A stretch of DNA of 64,000 nucleotides from Bombardia bombarda (lineage: Eukaryota > Ascomycota > Sordariomycetes > Sordariales > Lasiosphaeriaceae), in NCBI GenBank assembly GCA_030512295.1, contig JAULSR010000008.1:248001-312000 (forward strand), in the 5' to 3' direction. Below the pieces are notes generated by a model that was given only the letters and a program-made list of their open reading frames with translations, was not told where the DNA came from and ran no database searches. Positions 34,121 through 45,525 of this stretch are shown piece after piece. Numbering within the stretch: the first letter of the stretch is position 1; every line of letters starts with the position of its first letter. The position numbers were made by a program, and so were the translations under genes.

Positions 34121-35832
34121 GCCTGCTGTAGTTGCTCCCTCCTCAGCCGTTCTGTTTCTGCCTTCTGCTGCAGTAGCTGCTGCTGAGCTTGTTGTTGCGC
34201 GAGGACCGCAGCTTCCTGCGCAGCCTGCTGCTGCTGCTGTTTTTGGACGTTAAGGCGCCGCTGATTATCAGCCTGCTTAGCCTTTTCGGCCTCCTTCTTC
34301 TCAGCGTGTTCCTTCTTGATATCGGCGATAATCGTCCATCTTTCAAATCTAGGGTCCCAACCTGGCCCTCTGGTCTGGCCGTCGCCATCAACACCGTTAC
34401 TAGCGGTCTGGGCGCCAGCGGCTTGACGCTCATCCAGTGCAAGCATGTATCGTTCCTGCTCTGCCGCCAATGCCTCATCTGCCGCGACCTCGGCAACAGT
34501 GCGCTTCCGGGCCTTGGGCTGGGGTGGCTCGTGGGAATGTTCGGGATGCTCGAGCTTCTCGAGCTTTGCCAGAGTCTCCTCGGCGTTCTTGGTCGGTTCC
34601 AAGTCTAACGGCGCTGTGGTGGCCAACAAAATTGCAGCTTCCGCGGCGTAAATGTTCGCCCCGTCGAGTTCCGTGCGTTCTCGCTTGACCCTTTTTGCTG
34701 GTGGTGGCATGCCGGCGCCTGTTGGGGTTGGTGGTACGGCAGCATGAGGGGTTGGAGGAGGAACTTGTCCATCCGTCCGAGAGTCAGCAGATCCGCGGGG
34801 TGTAGTCGCCTTTATAATGAGATCGGTATGTAAGGTTTGTGGTGTGGGATGAAGGACAAGAGTTGTGATTTTGACTTTTGGCGCGCCCTTCCCTTTTTGT
34901 CCTTCGGTGGGGACACTGGGAGCTGGCATATTCTCCTTGTCTTTTTCTTCAGCTGTCTTTTCTATGCCATTTCCCTTCCTCTCAGTTGGTTTAGATGTGT
35001 GATTGTTCAGATCCAGGTTCTCTTTGGGGTAGGGGGCGTATGGCGAGGGTGTGAGATAGGGGTTGTAGTTGTGTATAGAGAATGGGGTCGTCTTGCTCGT
35101 AGACGATGCTGGTTTGACAACATCCTTGGATTGTGCGACCGATTTATGGTCGTGGACCTGCACAATAAGGCATCCCTCGTAGAAAGGGACGCCCCACTGG
35201 GTGAAGTATTCAAGCATGTCATGAGGCACGGTGCGGGTCCTCAGGTGCTCGATGAACATCCTCATGGGCGACTTGTACTGAAACATGCCCTCCTGCTGGT
35301 CGAAGCGGAAATGGGTCGGATGCATGTGGACGATCAACGAGGGCGGGTTGCCGGCGTATTTTTTGAGGATATAGCTATCGGTGACCACTGCAGCAGCCAC
35401 ATTAGCAAGCCATTGATGGAGACGCAGCGCAGCGGGCGATGGATACAAACCATAAGGCGGCGCTTCTGTGGCCGGGGAGGTGGCAGAGCCGGGCACGATG
35501 CTGGCTGACGGCAGACCGGCGCTCCTCTGGGGTTGCGCCGGCGGCCTGACGGCAGTCTGGCCCGAGGTGTCGCGGCGCACGCGAACAGGGGGACGCGCCG
35601 GTGAGGGATTTGGCCCGCTGTTGCCATTGGTAGCAGCGGGAGGATTGGACGGCTGGCGGACTACCGAGGGGGGGCGCTTTGCCGACATGGAGGGCGATGG
35701 CGAGGAGCGGGAGGAATTGACTCCGTTCGTCTGGATGCCTGGCGGCGGTGGGCGCTTCATCTTGGTCGCGACAGGCGTCGGCACCGCCGTCGTGGTCTGG
35801 GCTTGGGTTGCTGCCATGACGGTGGGTGCCAT
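32263..35832 (-). CDS. spt20: SAGA complex subunit Spt20
   Basis: A single 1189-residue frame starts at an ATG at 35832. The N-terminus (1-125) is Pro/Ser-rich. The Spt20 domain follows, at about residues 130-235: TDSYILKKYAGNPPSLIVHM, FRFDQQEGMFQYKSPM and QWGVPFYEGCLIVQVHDH. A second conserved block near 320-343 has TTLVLHPTPQTLHTDLIIKA. The second half is dominated by Gln and Ala/Gln runs (about 525-690) and by nine tandem GNQM tetrapeptides (about 984-1020). Spt20 scaffolds the SAGA histone-acetyltransferase coactivator and helps recruit TBP in the nucleus. The gene runs tandem with pex22 upstream. No intron is evident. Gln-run length here is likely to vary between strains. Confidence 0.93.
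32771..32881 (-). repeat. 12-bp minisatellite encoding (GNQM)9 in spt20
   Basis: Nine tandem 12-bp units encode Gly-Asn-Gln-Met. On the + strand the units end CCCATCTG and differ at two positions (ATTA, ATTG or GTTG starts). In the last six units GTTG alternates with ATTR, which points to 24-bp unit duplication. Confidence 0.92.
33785..34260 (-). repeat. CAG-rich polyglutamine tract in spt20
   Basis: A long stretch of CTG/TTG triplets on the + strand encodes glutamine runs interspersed with alanine. The longest pure CTG run lies near 34091-34118. Confidence 0.9.
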
Positions 35833-36936
35833 GGTCCGGCTCGGGTGCTCAGCTGCTCAGCTGCCGCCCCGGGGGCCACCCTCCTTGCTCGAAAAATATC
35901 CCGTCTCTTTCCACTATCCTCCTCGTCTCAGAGCGCATTCGTGGTGTTGTGGTCGGCGGACATGGGCGGGGATGAGCGTTGTTGCGATAGAATGGACCGG
36001 GGTTTGGCGATGGTGGTGTCGAGGGGGCCCGTCGGGAGGTGGGTGTTGGGTTAGCGGCAGCTGCAGCACCTGCAGGCGAGGCGTGACAGACGAGACAGCG
36101 ACTGATTTTAGGTGCCTCTTTGCGCGTGCTGGCACTAAATGACGTCGCCTGGGAGTCGGACTTTGGCGCTTTTGGATGTCAATTTCTCAATCAAAAGTCG
36201 CGTACGGCTTCGTCTGCATCAAGATCTAATTATCGCAGCTGTTACCTGAGGGGGGGGTTAGGCAAATTATTGATATGGAATGTCGTCGTCGTGGTTGGTC
36301 GTTGGAGCGCAGTGCAGTCACGCTGTGCAGTGCAGTTAAGGCCAAGCAATCCCTGCGCCAGTTTGGGAACAGAAGCCGTGGCGTGGCCGCCAAGTGCGAG
36401 CCGCATCACGTGCTTTCGCACCCAGCATTTCACTTAGGCTTAGTCTTTCGTCGATCAGAGTAGGTTCAGCGCGTTTTGCTATGACAAGCAATCAGGGTCC
36501 AATTATCCGTAGACTCGAGGTTCATCACGCATCAAAGTCAGCCACTGAACAGTACGACATACAAGGATTAGATTGTACCAGTCGTAAATGATGGAAACCA
36601 GTTGACACGAACATTTAATATTTCATGAGCGAGTATTTCAAACAACTCTGCATTCCCAAGTTATAATGTACCAAACTGCTTACTGCTAGCTTCACCCCCC
36701 TCTGCATATATCACCCAGACTCTCACGCAGGTATATGCTATCCCAAAGACATCCAATCCTCTCATCCATCACATCACATCACATCACATCAGGCATACAG
36801 TTACTGCGCGCGCGCTATATCCTCCACAATCCAAAAACACCCCCAGAAAAATGAGCAGAAGTATACAAAACTAACAGCAGAAACCAACATCAAACACAGC
36901 ATCATCAACACCCAAGAGTCTCCCATCCAGCCCAGC
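35833..36936. other. spt20 promoter and pex22 3' flank
   Basis: 1.1 kb without a credible ORF. A CATCA pentanucleotide repeat lies at about 36765-36791. The 200 bases upstream of 35832 probably hold the spt20 promoter and leader. Confidence 0.55.
36765..36791. repeat. CATCA pentanucleotide repeat
   Basis: About five tandem ATCAC/CATCA units, read directly, downstream of pex22. Confidence 0.85.
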
Positions 36937-38340
36937 TCACTCCTTCCCCTGCACCCTCCTCACCCAGTCATCATGCACCCTCATACCATCGACAACTACA
37001 ACCCCCCTGCCGCGTCCGACGCGGTCCTCGCGCTGCCACCACAGCTCCTTCTTGGGCGCCGCCTCGGCCTCCGACTCGCTGTCGGCCAGACCGCCGTGCC
37101 CGCTCTCGGCGCCCACCACCAGGATAACGTCGTGGCGCAGCCAGGTCTGTAGCTGGGTGATGGCGCTGCCGTTCTCGCCCGCGAGCGACTCCTGCAGGTA
37201 GATGATCTCCGGCTGGATGTGGCGCAGGATGTGCACGTGGCCGTTAGGGGTAGTGAAGGTGAGCACCATGCTGTCCTTCTCGACCAGCGACTGGGCCTGT
37301 GAGTAGACGGCGTTGAGGGCCGGGTCTGCGGCCGAGGAGCTGGTCATTCTAAAAGGGTTGTGGTCAGTATAAGGAGTAGCTCAGGTAGTAAGTAGATAGA
37401 CTTACACTGGGCTCTTGGTGTCCTCGCCTGGAGTCTGCGCCTGGGCATGGTCAATGTTTGAGAATGAGGAACTTAGCGACGCGGGCGGAAGCGGGTTAGT
37501 AGCGTCTAGCGGCGTGTCCTTGAGGCTAGGCGCGTATATAAGAACATAGAGCTTGATCTTGGATGAATCGAAGCGCGGAATATGCGATAGGATGGTCTTG
37601 GTCATCACGTTAGCATTCATAACCACTGACTGCGTCACACTCTCCATTGACAAAATGACCATGAAACTCACAGCATGCTCATGGAACCCGTCCGAGTCGA
37701 TGTCGTCGACGTGATTATCCGCCAAAATCACAATGGCCACCTTCTTTCGGCGCTTGTTACCACTGCCGCCAGCATCCTTCTCCCTTGCCTGAGACGGTGC
37801 AGCAGCAGCAGACGACGAAGAACGCTTCGGCTCCTTCTTCGCATCCGCCTCTTCCGACCACGTCTCATGGTCCGCATACGCCGTCTTGTCCTCCTCCCTA
37901 ATCGCCGCAAGCGCGCTCCCCACGGCCGCACCGGCCGCCGTCACACCGGCAGCGACCGTCTTGCGCGCCGTGTCCAGAAACTGCTGCGGGCTCGGGGTGC
38001 GACGCAGCGCGCCCGACATTTGCGCACCCCAGCCCGAGGCCGACGACTCTGCGCCATCGTAACCAGCCCCTCCACCAGCTCCTCTGTCGCCGGGGTTGTC
38101 TCGCGAGGCGCCATAGGCGGGATTGTCGCCGTAGTCGGCATTGTCGTAGTCGAGGTCCTGCTCGATGGCCTCCTCGGCGGCGGCGTGCTGCCCATCGTCC
38201 TTGCGCTGGCTCCAGATCCAGGCGGCGACGCCGACGGTGGCGACGGTCACAGTCACGGCCAGCGGCACCCAGTGGCTCCATACCCCGCGGCGGCGGCGGG
38301 ACGAGCCGCCGCGGTCGTAACGATCATAGGGTGACGACAT
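36937..38340 (-). CDS. pex22: Peroxin Pex22, membrane anchor of the peroxisomal ubiquitin-conjugating enzyme
   Basis: Preferred exons are 38340-37672, 37596-37406 and 37348-36937, giving 423 residues. After a short basic N-terminus, residues about 24-43 (HWVPLAVTVTVATVGVAAWI) form the membrane anchor. An acidic, Gly/Ala-rich linker leads to the conserved globular part: KKVAIVILADNHVDDID, then ILSHIPRF, KIKLYVLIYAPSL, and after the last intron MVLTFTTPNGHVHILRHIQP and VILVVG. Pex22 tethers Pex4 to the peroxisome and stimulates Pex5 ubiquitination and recycling. The 75-nt segment 37671-37597 reads through without a stop but has a GTGAGT donor, a GCTAACG branch point and an AAG acceptor. Removing it joins HEHA to TILSHIP, as expected for the family. 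The gene is divergent from the eIF2B gamma gene. Confidence 0.85.
37597..37671 (-). other. Probable in-frame intron of pex22 (75 nt)
   Basis: On the coding strand the segment starts GTGAGT, has GCTAACG about 20 nt before its end and ends AAG. It is exactly 25 codons long with no stop, so an ORF finder would translate it (VSFMVILSMESV...). The residues it would add interrupt a conserved helix-strand region, which favours splicing. Confidence 0.75.
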
Positions 38341-39343
38341 TTACGGTGAAGCGATCATTGCAATTTGGGGTTTGGGGCTGTCGTCCGTCACTGCTAGTCA
38401 CTGCTAGTCACTGGCGACGATGGCGGGCACTAGGAGCAGCTGAAAAGCTGACAGCTAATTCGCCAATTCGCCTGTCAGAAAGGGTAGTTTGGGCGTGGGG
38501 TTGAATGGGCGCGAGTCAGTTGTGTCTGACAGCTGAAGCTGGTATTGTAGCTACAGTAATTGCAACACTTGGTAGTTCGTGAAGGGCGGATCGCAGGAGC
38601 AGCCTCGGGCTCGGACTGAAAAATCGTGGCTGGTGGTGGAAGTGAACCACAACGCTGAGAGACGGCCGTTGGTCGTGTGGGTGTGGTGTGCGTGGATAAG
38701 TTTGGTGGTTTTGCAGAAGGCTGGGGGTGAGGTCGATTGTTGATGCTTCTTCCCCCCCCCCCCCAAGCTGTGCTGCGCTGCTGCCAGCCGAGCTCATTTT
38801 CTGGAACCCTAGGCCGAGGCAGGTGGTTGGTCAGACAGGCCCCAGCTGAACCCGGTAGGCTAGTGAGCAGTGAGCTGCTACACTAGCACAAGGAGCTGGG
38901 AAGTTGGGAACTGGGGCGGCTGGGCGTCAATTATTATGGGGCGTGTAGATAGCGGGAGAGCAGCCAGCGTCTTCATCCCACCCCCACCCCTCACACAGTC
39001 AGTCGTTGCTGAATCCGATGCACAGACCAGCCAAAAAGCCAAAGCCAAACTTGGCGGGGTGTGTGAGAGCTTTCAGTTGCAGTGTGAAAGTGATCTATTC
39101 TAGAGTTTGTGAGTCAGCCAGGGAAGAAACTCAATATTCAAGAACTAAAATTCACAGCGACTGATATTCCACCGTGCAAGATATACAACTGGACATTTCT
39201 CTAACCAATTCTAGTAATCGACGACCATATCGCATCAGAGATTGTCGATTTTCTAAGAATTTTACCGCCCATCTTCGCCGTCGCACAACCCCTCCAAGGG
39301 CTGGTTGCTGGCTGGTACTTTTAAGTCGTCTGTCTTTTTCAAG
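38341..39343. other. Divergent promoter region between pex22 and eIF2B gamma
   Basis: A 1.0-kb bidirectional promoter region. A run of C (about 38751-38764) and an 11-bp direct repeat of CACTGCTAGT near 38390-38410 are visible. No ORF of note was found. Confidence 0.55.
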
Positions 39344-41327
39344 ATGCCCCACGCTGTCACTATCGCGACGCCAGGCCTGCAAGCCCTGATCTTGTGCGGC
39401 CCTGGCAGCTCCTTCCCAACATTCACAGCCAACCCAGATGAGAACCCCAAGGCGCTTCTCCCCATTGCCAACAGGCCCATGGTCTGGTATCCCCTCGACT
39501 TTTGTTACCGAGCAGGCATCACAAGTGAGTTATAGCCAATATCACATCTCACATTTGATATATAAATATCAAGTATTTTATACTAACACCTTTACAGACA
39601 TCACCCTCGTCTGCCCCCCCTCAGCCGCCGCCGCCATCACCACCGCCCTCAACACAAACCCCTTCCTAACCAGCCTGCCCTACCCCCGGCCCGACCTCCT
39701 CGCCCCCAAGGACCTGGACCAAAACACCGGCACCGCCGAGATCCTCCGCCTGCCCGAGCTCCAGTCCGCCGTCACCTCCGACTTCCTCGTGCTGCCCTGC
39801 GACCTCGTCTGCGAGCTCGGCGCCGACAAGCTGCTGCAGGCATGGATGGTCAAATCCGCCAGCCTGCCCGACCTCCTCGGCGACGGCCGCGCCGACCCCC
39901 TGCACGTCTCCCGCAGCGGGGGCCTCGGCGTCTGGTACCCGACGAAGACGGGCAAGCCCGTACCGCCCATCAAGGGCGAGGAGACGGACTTTCTGGCCAC
40001 CGTCCCCTTACCGCCCTCGACCGTGCTGGCCCCCAACGGCTCCCTGTTCCCCAACATGGCCCGGCTCGTCTACTCGACCCCGACCGACACGCTCAAGGAC
40101 ACGCTCGAGGACGAGGACGGGTTCCCCGTGCGCCATGGCTTGGCCCGCCGACACCCGAACGTGCGCATGCTCGCCACCCACCGCGACGCGCACATCTACA
40201 TCTTCCCGCGCTGGATCATGGACATGGTGCGCGAGAACGACCGGCTCGAGACGATCGGCGAGGACGTCATCGGCTGGTGGGCAAAGGCCGGCTGGCAGCA
40301 GGGCCTGTCGGGCAAGCTGGGGCTGGACAAGGTCCTGCAGAAGTCGTCGGCGTCCGACGGCATCGGCGGCGGCGGCGGCGGGAACGGCAGTCAACATAAC
40401 AACAACAACAACAGCAGCAACGAGCCAGGCAGCCCCGAGGACGAGAAGTCTTCTTCGTCCCCCTCCGCACCGAGGAGCGTCGCCTCGCCCAGGCTGGGAA
40501 ACAACGGACACCACCACCACCACCACCACTTTGGCGGTGGACAGTACTCGCCCGTCGGCAGCCAGATGGCCACGGTGACGGACAAGGAGCGGGCCGAGCT
40601 GCAGGCGCGCCAGAAGGAGAGCCTCGCGCGCAGCAGCACCAACCCGTCGTCGACGGTCCCGCCCATGCTCGCCTACGTCCACCCGTCCACACCGGCAGAG
40701 GCAGGAGCAGCAGCGCCGCCACTGATCCGCCGCGTCGACACGGCGCAGCTGCTGCTGCAGATCTCGCTGCAGCTGGCCAAGCTGCCGTCGGTCGAGGAGA
40801 CGGGCGAGGCGGCGGCGTCGCCGCTGGCGCACGCCAGGAAGGTAGCGTACCCCGAGGGCGTCAAGGCGCGCACGACGATTACCAAGCAAGATAGCTTAGT
40901 AGCAGACAATGTGACAGTGCAGGAGAAGACGTCGATCAAGGAGTGCGTCATTGGCGCCAATTGCCAGATTAATGAGGGGGCGAAGCTGTTCCAGTGTTTG
41001 CTGATGGATGGGGTGGTGGTGGGCAAGAATTGCAAGCTTACGAAATGTATTCTTGGGAAGCGGAGCGAGATTGGGGAGGGGTGTACGCTGGTTGATTGCG
41101 AGGTGCAGGAGAACTTGCTTGTTGAGCCCAAGAGTGAGTCAAGTTTTCTATCTTGTTATTTACAGTCTACTGACTGGAGAGCGATCCTTGATGAGCGGAC
41201 ATTTATACTGACAACCGTTACTTGGATTAGCCGACGCAAAAGAGGAAAAGTTCATGTCCTCGTCCGGTCTAGAGGCGACCGAGCAGGATCTTAAGCACAT
41301 GTCGGATGATGATGATGAACAAGGGGC

Positions 41328-41363
<36 letters not shown>

Positions 41364-41394
41364 CGGTGACTACGAGGATGATGCAGACGACTAG
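39344..41394 (+). CDS. Translation initiation factor eIF2B subunit gamma
   Basis: Three exons (39344-39524, 39598-41133, 41231-41394) encode 626 residues. The N-terminal nucleotidyltransferase-like domain begins LQALILCGPGSSFPTF, with NPKALLPIANRPMVWYPLDF close behind; the usual Gly-rich loop is degenerate, as in other gamma subunits. FLVLPCDLV and HIYIFPRWIMDMV follow. A low-complexity linker (about residues 340-470) contains runs of Asn and seven His. The left-handed beta-helix then shows hexapeptide repeats (CVIGANCQINEGAKL, VVVGKNCKLTKCILG, SEIGEGCTLVDCEV). The C-terminus is an acidic tail with a run of Asp encoded by eleven GAC codons. eIF2B is the guanine-nucleotide exchange factor for eIF2 in the cytosol, target of the Gcn2 stress response; gamma forms the catalytic subcomplex with epsilon. 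Confidence 0.93.
41329..41361 (+). repeat. (GAC)11 trinucleotide repeat encoding poly-Asp
   Basis: Eleven perfect GAC units lie in the last exon of the eIF2B gamma gene and encode eleven aspartates in the acidic tail. Confidence 0.95.
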
Positions 41395-44163
41395 GTAGTC
41401 TGTAGCATCTGAATAGCAGCACCCACCAGCCAACTGACATACCCACTCGCCTATCAGACCTACTCACCACACGCAAACAGGCCAGACAGATACCCATCTT
41501 TGGAAAAAAAAGAAAAGAAAACACTGGGGTTAACACAGTTCAGAGGAGCAGTTCTTAGCATTGATCTGTCATCAGTGTACCTTACTTAGAAAGCCCGCAT
41601 TTCCCGCGTCCGTCTACCGTTTAACTCCGTGGGGAACGGGCGGACGGGGCGGACGGCAGGGGGGCTAGACTGGGCAGAGGCGGCTTGGTTGACGCCTCTT
41701 TAGCTTGACGGCCGCCCGGGCTCTGCTCTCCCTTGGAGGGAGCGGCCCGTGAGGAGTTATTCGATTATTTTTTACAAGACCAGGATCACACACAGTATGT
41801 TATGTAGGAACAATGACCATTGTGTGATGTGATTCATTCGTATACTAGAGACTTGGGCCGGTTGGTGATTTTGTGGCGGAGGGTTAGGTGGATTGACTAT
41901 TCTGGACGACAAGCGTTGCCTGCACTCTGCATGCTTTGATGCTATCACATCCACCCGCTCACCACAGGGTGAAGGATCAAAATCGGAGTTTCGGAGCCCA
42001 ACGTTTAGCGCCAATGTAAGTTGATAGATGGTTTAGACGGGGCAGAATAGACGGTATCTGGATATTATACACGTGTCGATCGTTGTTGGAAAGTATCAGC
42101 GCGGAAAACGCCCGTTGCATTCTGTTCATGGACACTGTGACTTGTGTGTTCGAGACAGACTACTAGGCGATCGGTGAGCGAAGGGATCATGAAAGTCCGG
42201 TGACTGCGATGAGGTTGTAAGAAATATCTGGAGGATGGCTGGGTTCCATCTGCATGGCTGCAATTACATAGTGTCAACTGTTGAATCCTCAAGTTTCGAC
42301 TATGGTGGTGTAACGTCTCCATTAGGAGTCGGATAAGATCCTGGAAGGCAAGTGTCATATGCATGGATGTGGTGTTTTGATCCGCATCAGGGGATCCTGA
42401 ACGGTCTGTCTGTCCGGCTTGAACGAGTTTGGAGTACCAAGGTACGGCTTGTTGTCGTTCCCGTCTGCCAGTCCGTCGGTCCATTTGTCTGTCCGTGACT
42501 GTCCGTCCGCTTGTAGCGGATTCTGTTTGGTGGCGGCTATCTCAAAATGAGGTGAGGCGAGAGTTCTTCCGTGGGAACCTGGATAGTTACTAGAATATGC
42601 CAAGATAGTCACAGGATTAGTCTAGTCAGTGATCAACTGAGCAAATATAAAGGGCGGTCTTTGTAAGTGCGATGGCGTACGGGATAGTTCCAAGTCGGTG
42701 CGCTTAAGCACAACCAACAGTCAACCAAATATTGATATGATCCGCCTGCTTGGTTCCACTTCGTTTCTTTTTTTTCAGCATGACATGGATCAGCGAGATG
42801 TTGAAGGGTTTGATATCCTGTTTGATAGACGGTTGGAAAGGCGAGGTGGTAGATCTGTCGGAAGTCGGACGTCAAGAGTTGAAAGCAAGCTTGAATACGT
42901 CAGATGGCTCTGGGTTGTTTGTAAAAGTTGGTGATGGAAATCGGCATAACCCTTACCGAGATTCATCTCTCGATATTAGCTACTGCCCAGAAGTCAAGCT
43001 CCCTTGACATTGAGTCCTCTGTGAAGATTAGTATCGACAATAAAAGTGTTACCAGGGGCCAGAAAACGACATAATGGAGTCACAGGTTTACAGACGGTTA
43101 GTCTGTTGGTTGGCTGGCTGGTTGACTACATTTTCTTTGACATCTCCTTTGGGTATTCCGAGAAGCAAGCCCCTTCCCCTTTACCAAGGGGAAGCGTGGG
43201 AAGGGAGCCCAGCCGTCCGGTCGAACGTAACTGAACTCCAATGACGAACCGACGATGCAACCACTTTAACGTAGTTAGCTCCTCGCCCGCTGCGGGACGA
43301 GGGACCAGAGACCCTCCCTTTCAACCCTCGTTCAACCCGAACAAGCATATTCGGATCACACCCGTCTTTCTATTGTTCTCATTGTATTGCGGCTGGCTGC
43401 TTCCTATAACGTATGCATGAGCGGGCTGGCCAGTGGGTGCAGGGGCACATGAAGTCATACAAACACAGTGGTAGATGACTTGAAAGTAGCACAATCCCGT
43501 CTTCCTCGAGATGTAGGCTGCGCGGCCCCTTGTGTCCCCTTTTGCGGCTATTGAGGCTTGGCATGAGAGGAAAGGGCCTGTCTGGCTGTCGGTACGGAAT
43601 AGATGGTGCCGTCTCCCACTTCCGATGCAGGGCACTCCGTAAAAGAACTGCCTCACCTCTACGGTCTGGTGGTGGTACCAAGGTGAGGTAGTGGTGTTGG
43701 TGGTTTACAGCCACGGAGTTAGTTGGCTGGTAGTATTGGCTACTAGGTACTGCCAGGGCGCGCGGGAGGTTGATCGACACTCTGCAGGCACGCTGGGCAG
43801 CACACATCTGGGGGCCGTACCTGCCTTAGCATTTATGCAGGCAAGTTGCTGGAAAGTGGAGGGAAGAGGACCCATCCATTCGGACAAATGTTGTGCGAGA
43901 TGTGCTGCAGGAACGAGGGCGATTGGGCGGGAAGGGAGTTTCAACCAATTTGAAGCTGCTTCAGGTAGGTACCTTACGTTCCGTTCGCTCCTTCCTTACT
44001 CACCCTGAATATTTGCACAGACGGGGGAGATTGACTCTGACGAAGCAGGAACGAATAACATCCGACAGGCAGACAGTTAGTCGGCAAGTGGCGGTTCAAC
44101 TTGTTGCATTCTTGACGACAGGATACTCAAAACAAAGAACCCTTTTCAGGTAGTACAGTCTTT

Positions 44164-44173
44164 TATATAAATA
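44164..44173 (+). promoter_or_regulatory. TATA-box-like element
   Basis: TATATAAATA is a near-perfect TATA box in an otherwise GC-balanced spacer, 2.8 kb upstream of the BrlA-like ATG. It could mark a distal promoter with a long spliced leader or a noncoding transcript; it may also be chance. Confidence 0.3.
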
Positions 44174-44948
44174 GGTGCTCGTCGGCTGTTTGCTATTACA
44201 TTCCCCTGTGATTGGCTTGATTCGAGCTACCTGAACGCCATCCATGCTGCCATCGGCCCAATCACAAAGATAATGCAGGGCCGCGCCTGCCTGCGCTACA
44301 TAGATACTGTGTTAGGCAGCGGGCGAGCTGAGCAAATGGAAGGCCCAGTGACAGAGCGCCCCTTCCAGAATGGAGGATTCAAGTAGTGTGAGGTGAGGTG
44401 AGGTGTGGTGCAATATAGTGTAATAGCAGAACGGCGATCGCCCACCCACGGTATGTACCTTAGGGAGCTTAGTTAGAAGCGGACCTGATTACGGGGAAAG
44501 GGACTGCTCCCGCTAGCCTCAACGCGATACACCTAGGTAGGCTTGCAATAGTCTAGTGTTTTGAAGTGTAGTCTGTCGATCACCACTGATCTACTCCCTT
44601 CACTGAGGTAGAAACGTCTATGCGCACGCACGCACAACTGGGCTGGGTACCGGGCAGACTCGCTAAGTAGTTCTTAACGGTCGACGGCTGTTGAGATTCG
44701 CATCGGGTCCGAGGAGAGAGAACGAGGGGGAACACGGGACTAGGGACAGGGTGTACCTAGGTATAGAGTTGTTGTCCATGCGGTAGAGGCAACGGGAGGA
44801 ACTGCCTTGAGAACTAGCGAGCCCTAGGCCGCTGATCAAATTAGGGAAAGACCTACCTTGCCTCGCTTTCCTAACAGTATGGGAAATACCGCCGCGCGGA
44901 CAAGTGAAAAGTGCAGGCGCGGTGGGTTCAGTGGAGTACATGTGCAAA

Positions 44949-44995
44949 AGATGCAGGTGCAGGTGCACTTGCACTTGCAGGAGCGGTGCAGGTGC
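44949..44995. repeat. TGCAGG/TGCACT hexamer repeat
   Basis: Six-base units TGCAGG, TGCAGG, TGCACT, TGCACT and TGCAGG lie in tandem, followed by GTGCAGGTGCG, upstream of the BrlA-like gene. Confidence 0.75.
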
Positions 44996-45509
44996 GATTG
45001 AGATGAGCAAGAGTGGATTCGAACCAGAATGCAATGCAAGCAGGGCCCAGACAGTGAATGGGGAGGAGGAGGAGGAGGAAGGAGCGAGCGAGCGAGCCTG
45101 AGGTGATTGTGTTAACTCGCCAGGTGCATTTTTCCGATCTCGAGATTCCCATTCTCAGCTGTTCTCTCTCCTTCCCCTCTCCCTTTTCCGCCATGTCTAA
45201 CCTGTAGCCGACAACGGCAGTGCAGAGTATCCGGGACTAAGTATGCGAGATTTGCGAGATGGCTTGCACTAGGAGAGGCTGGAGGCGCAGGTTGGACAGT
45301 GCAAAACAACGTTGAAATAAGGTTGATGTGCGGCACCTGGTGACTTATCCCTGTCAAGGCTTCTTTCATGATAGGGTGTCGCCAAGGAGACAGGCTCTGA
45401 CAGGTTTGACAGGGGAAAGATCCAGAGAGGAAGCGCGACCCACTAACACAGTGCAGCCCTAGGTACCTCTGTACCGTACCGTCTTCTGCCTCTACTGTTA
45501 GCCCTCACT

Positions 45510-45525
45510 ACCTAGGTACCTAGGT
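45510..45525. promoter_or_regulatory. Tandem ACCTAGGT palindromes
   Basis: Two ACCTAGGT octamers lie back to back. Single copies occur at 3124, 44531, 44755, 52362 and 62711, all outside genes. A binding site is an inference from over-representation only. Confidence 0.35.

Noticed and set aside
45015..45025. GGATTCGAACC, a perfect reverse tRNA B-box
   Set aside because: The flanks do not form a T-stem beyond two or three pairs, and no A-box or acceptor stem is present on the minus strand.
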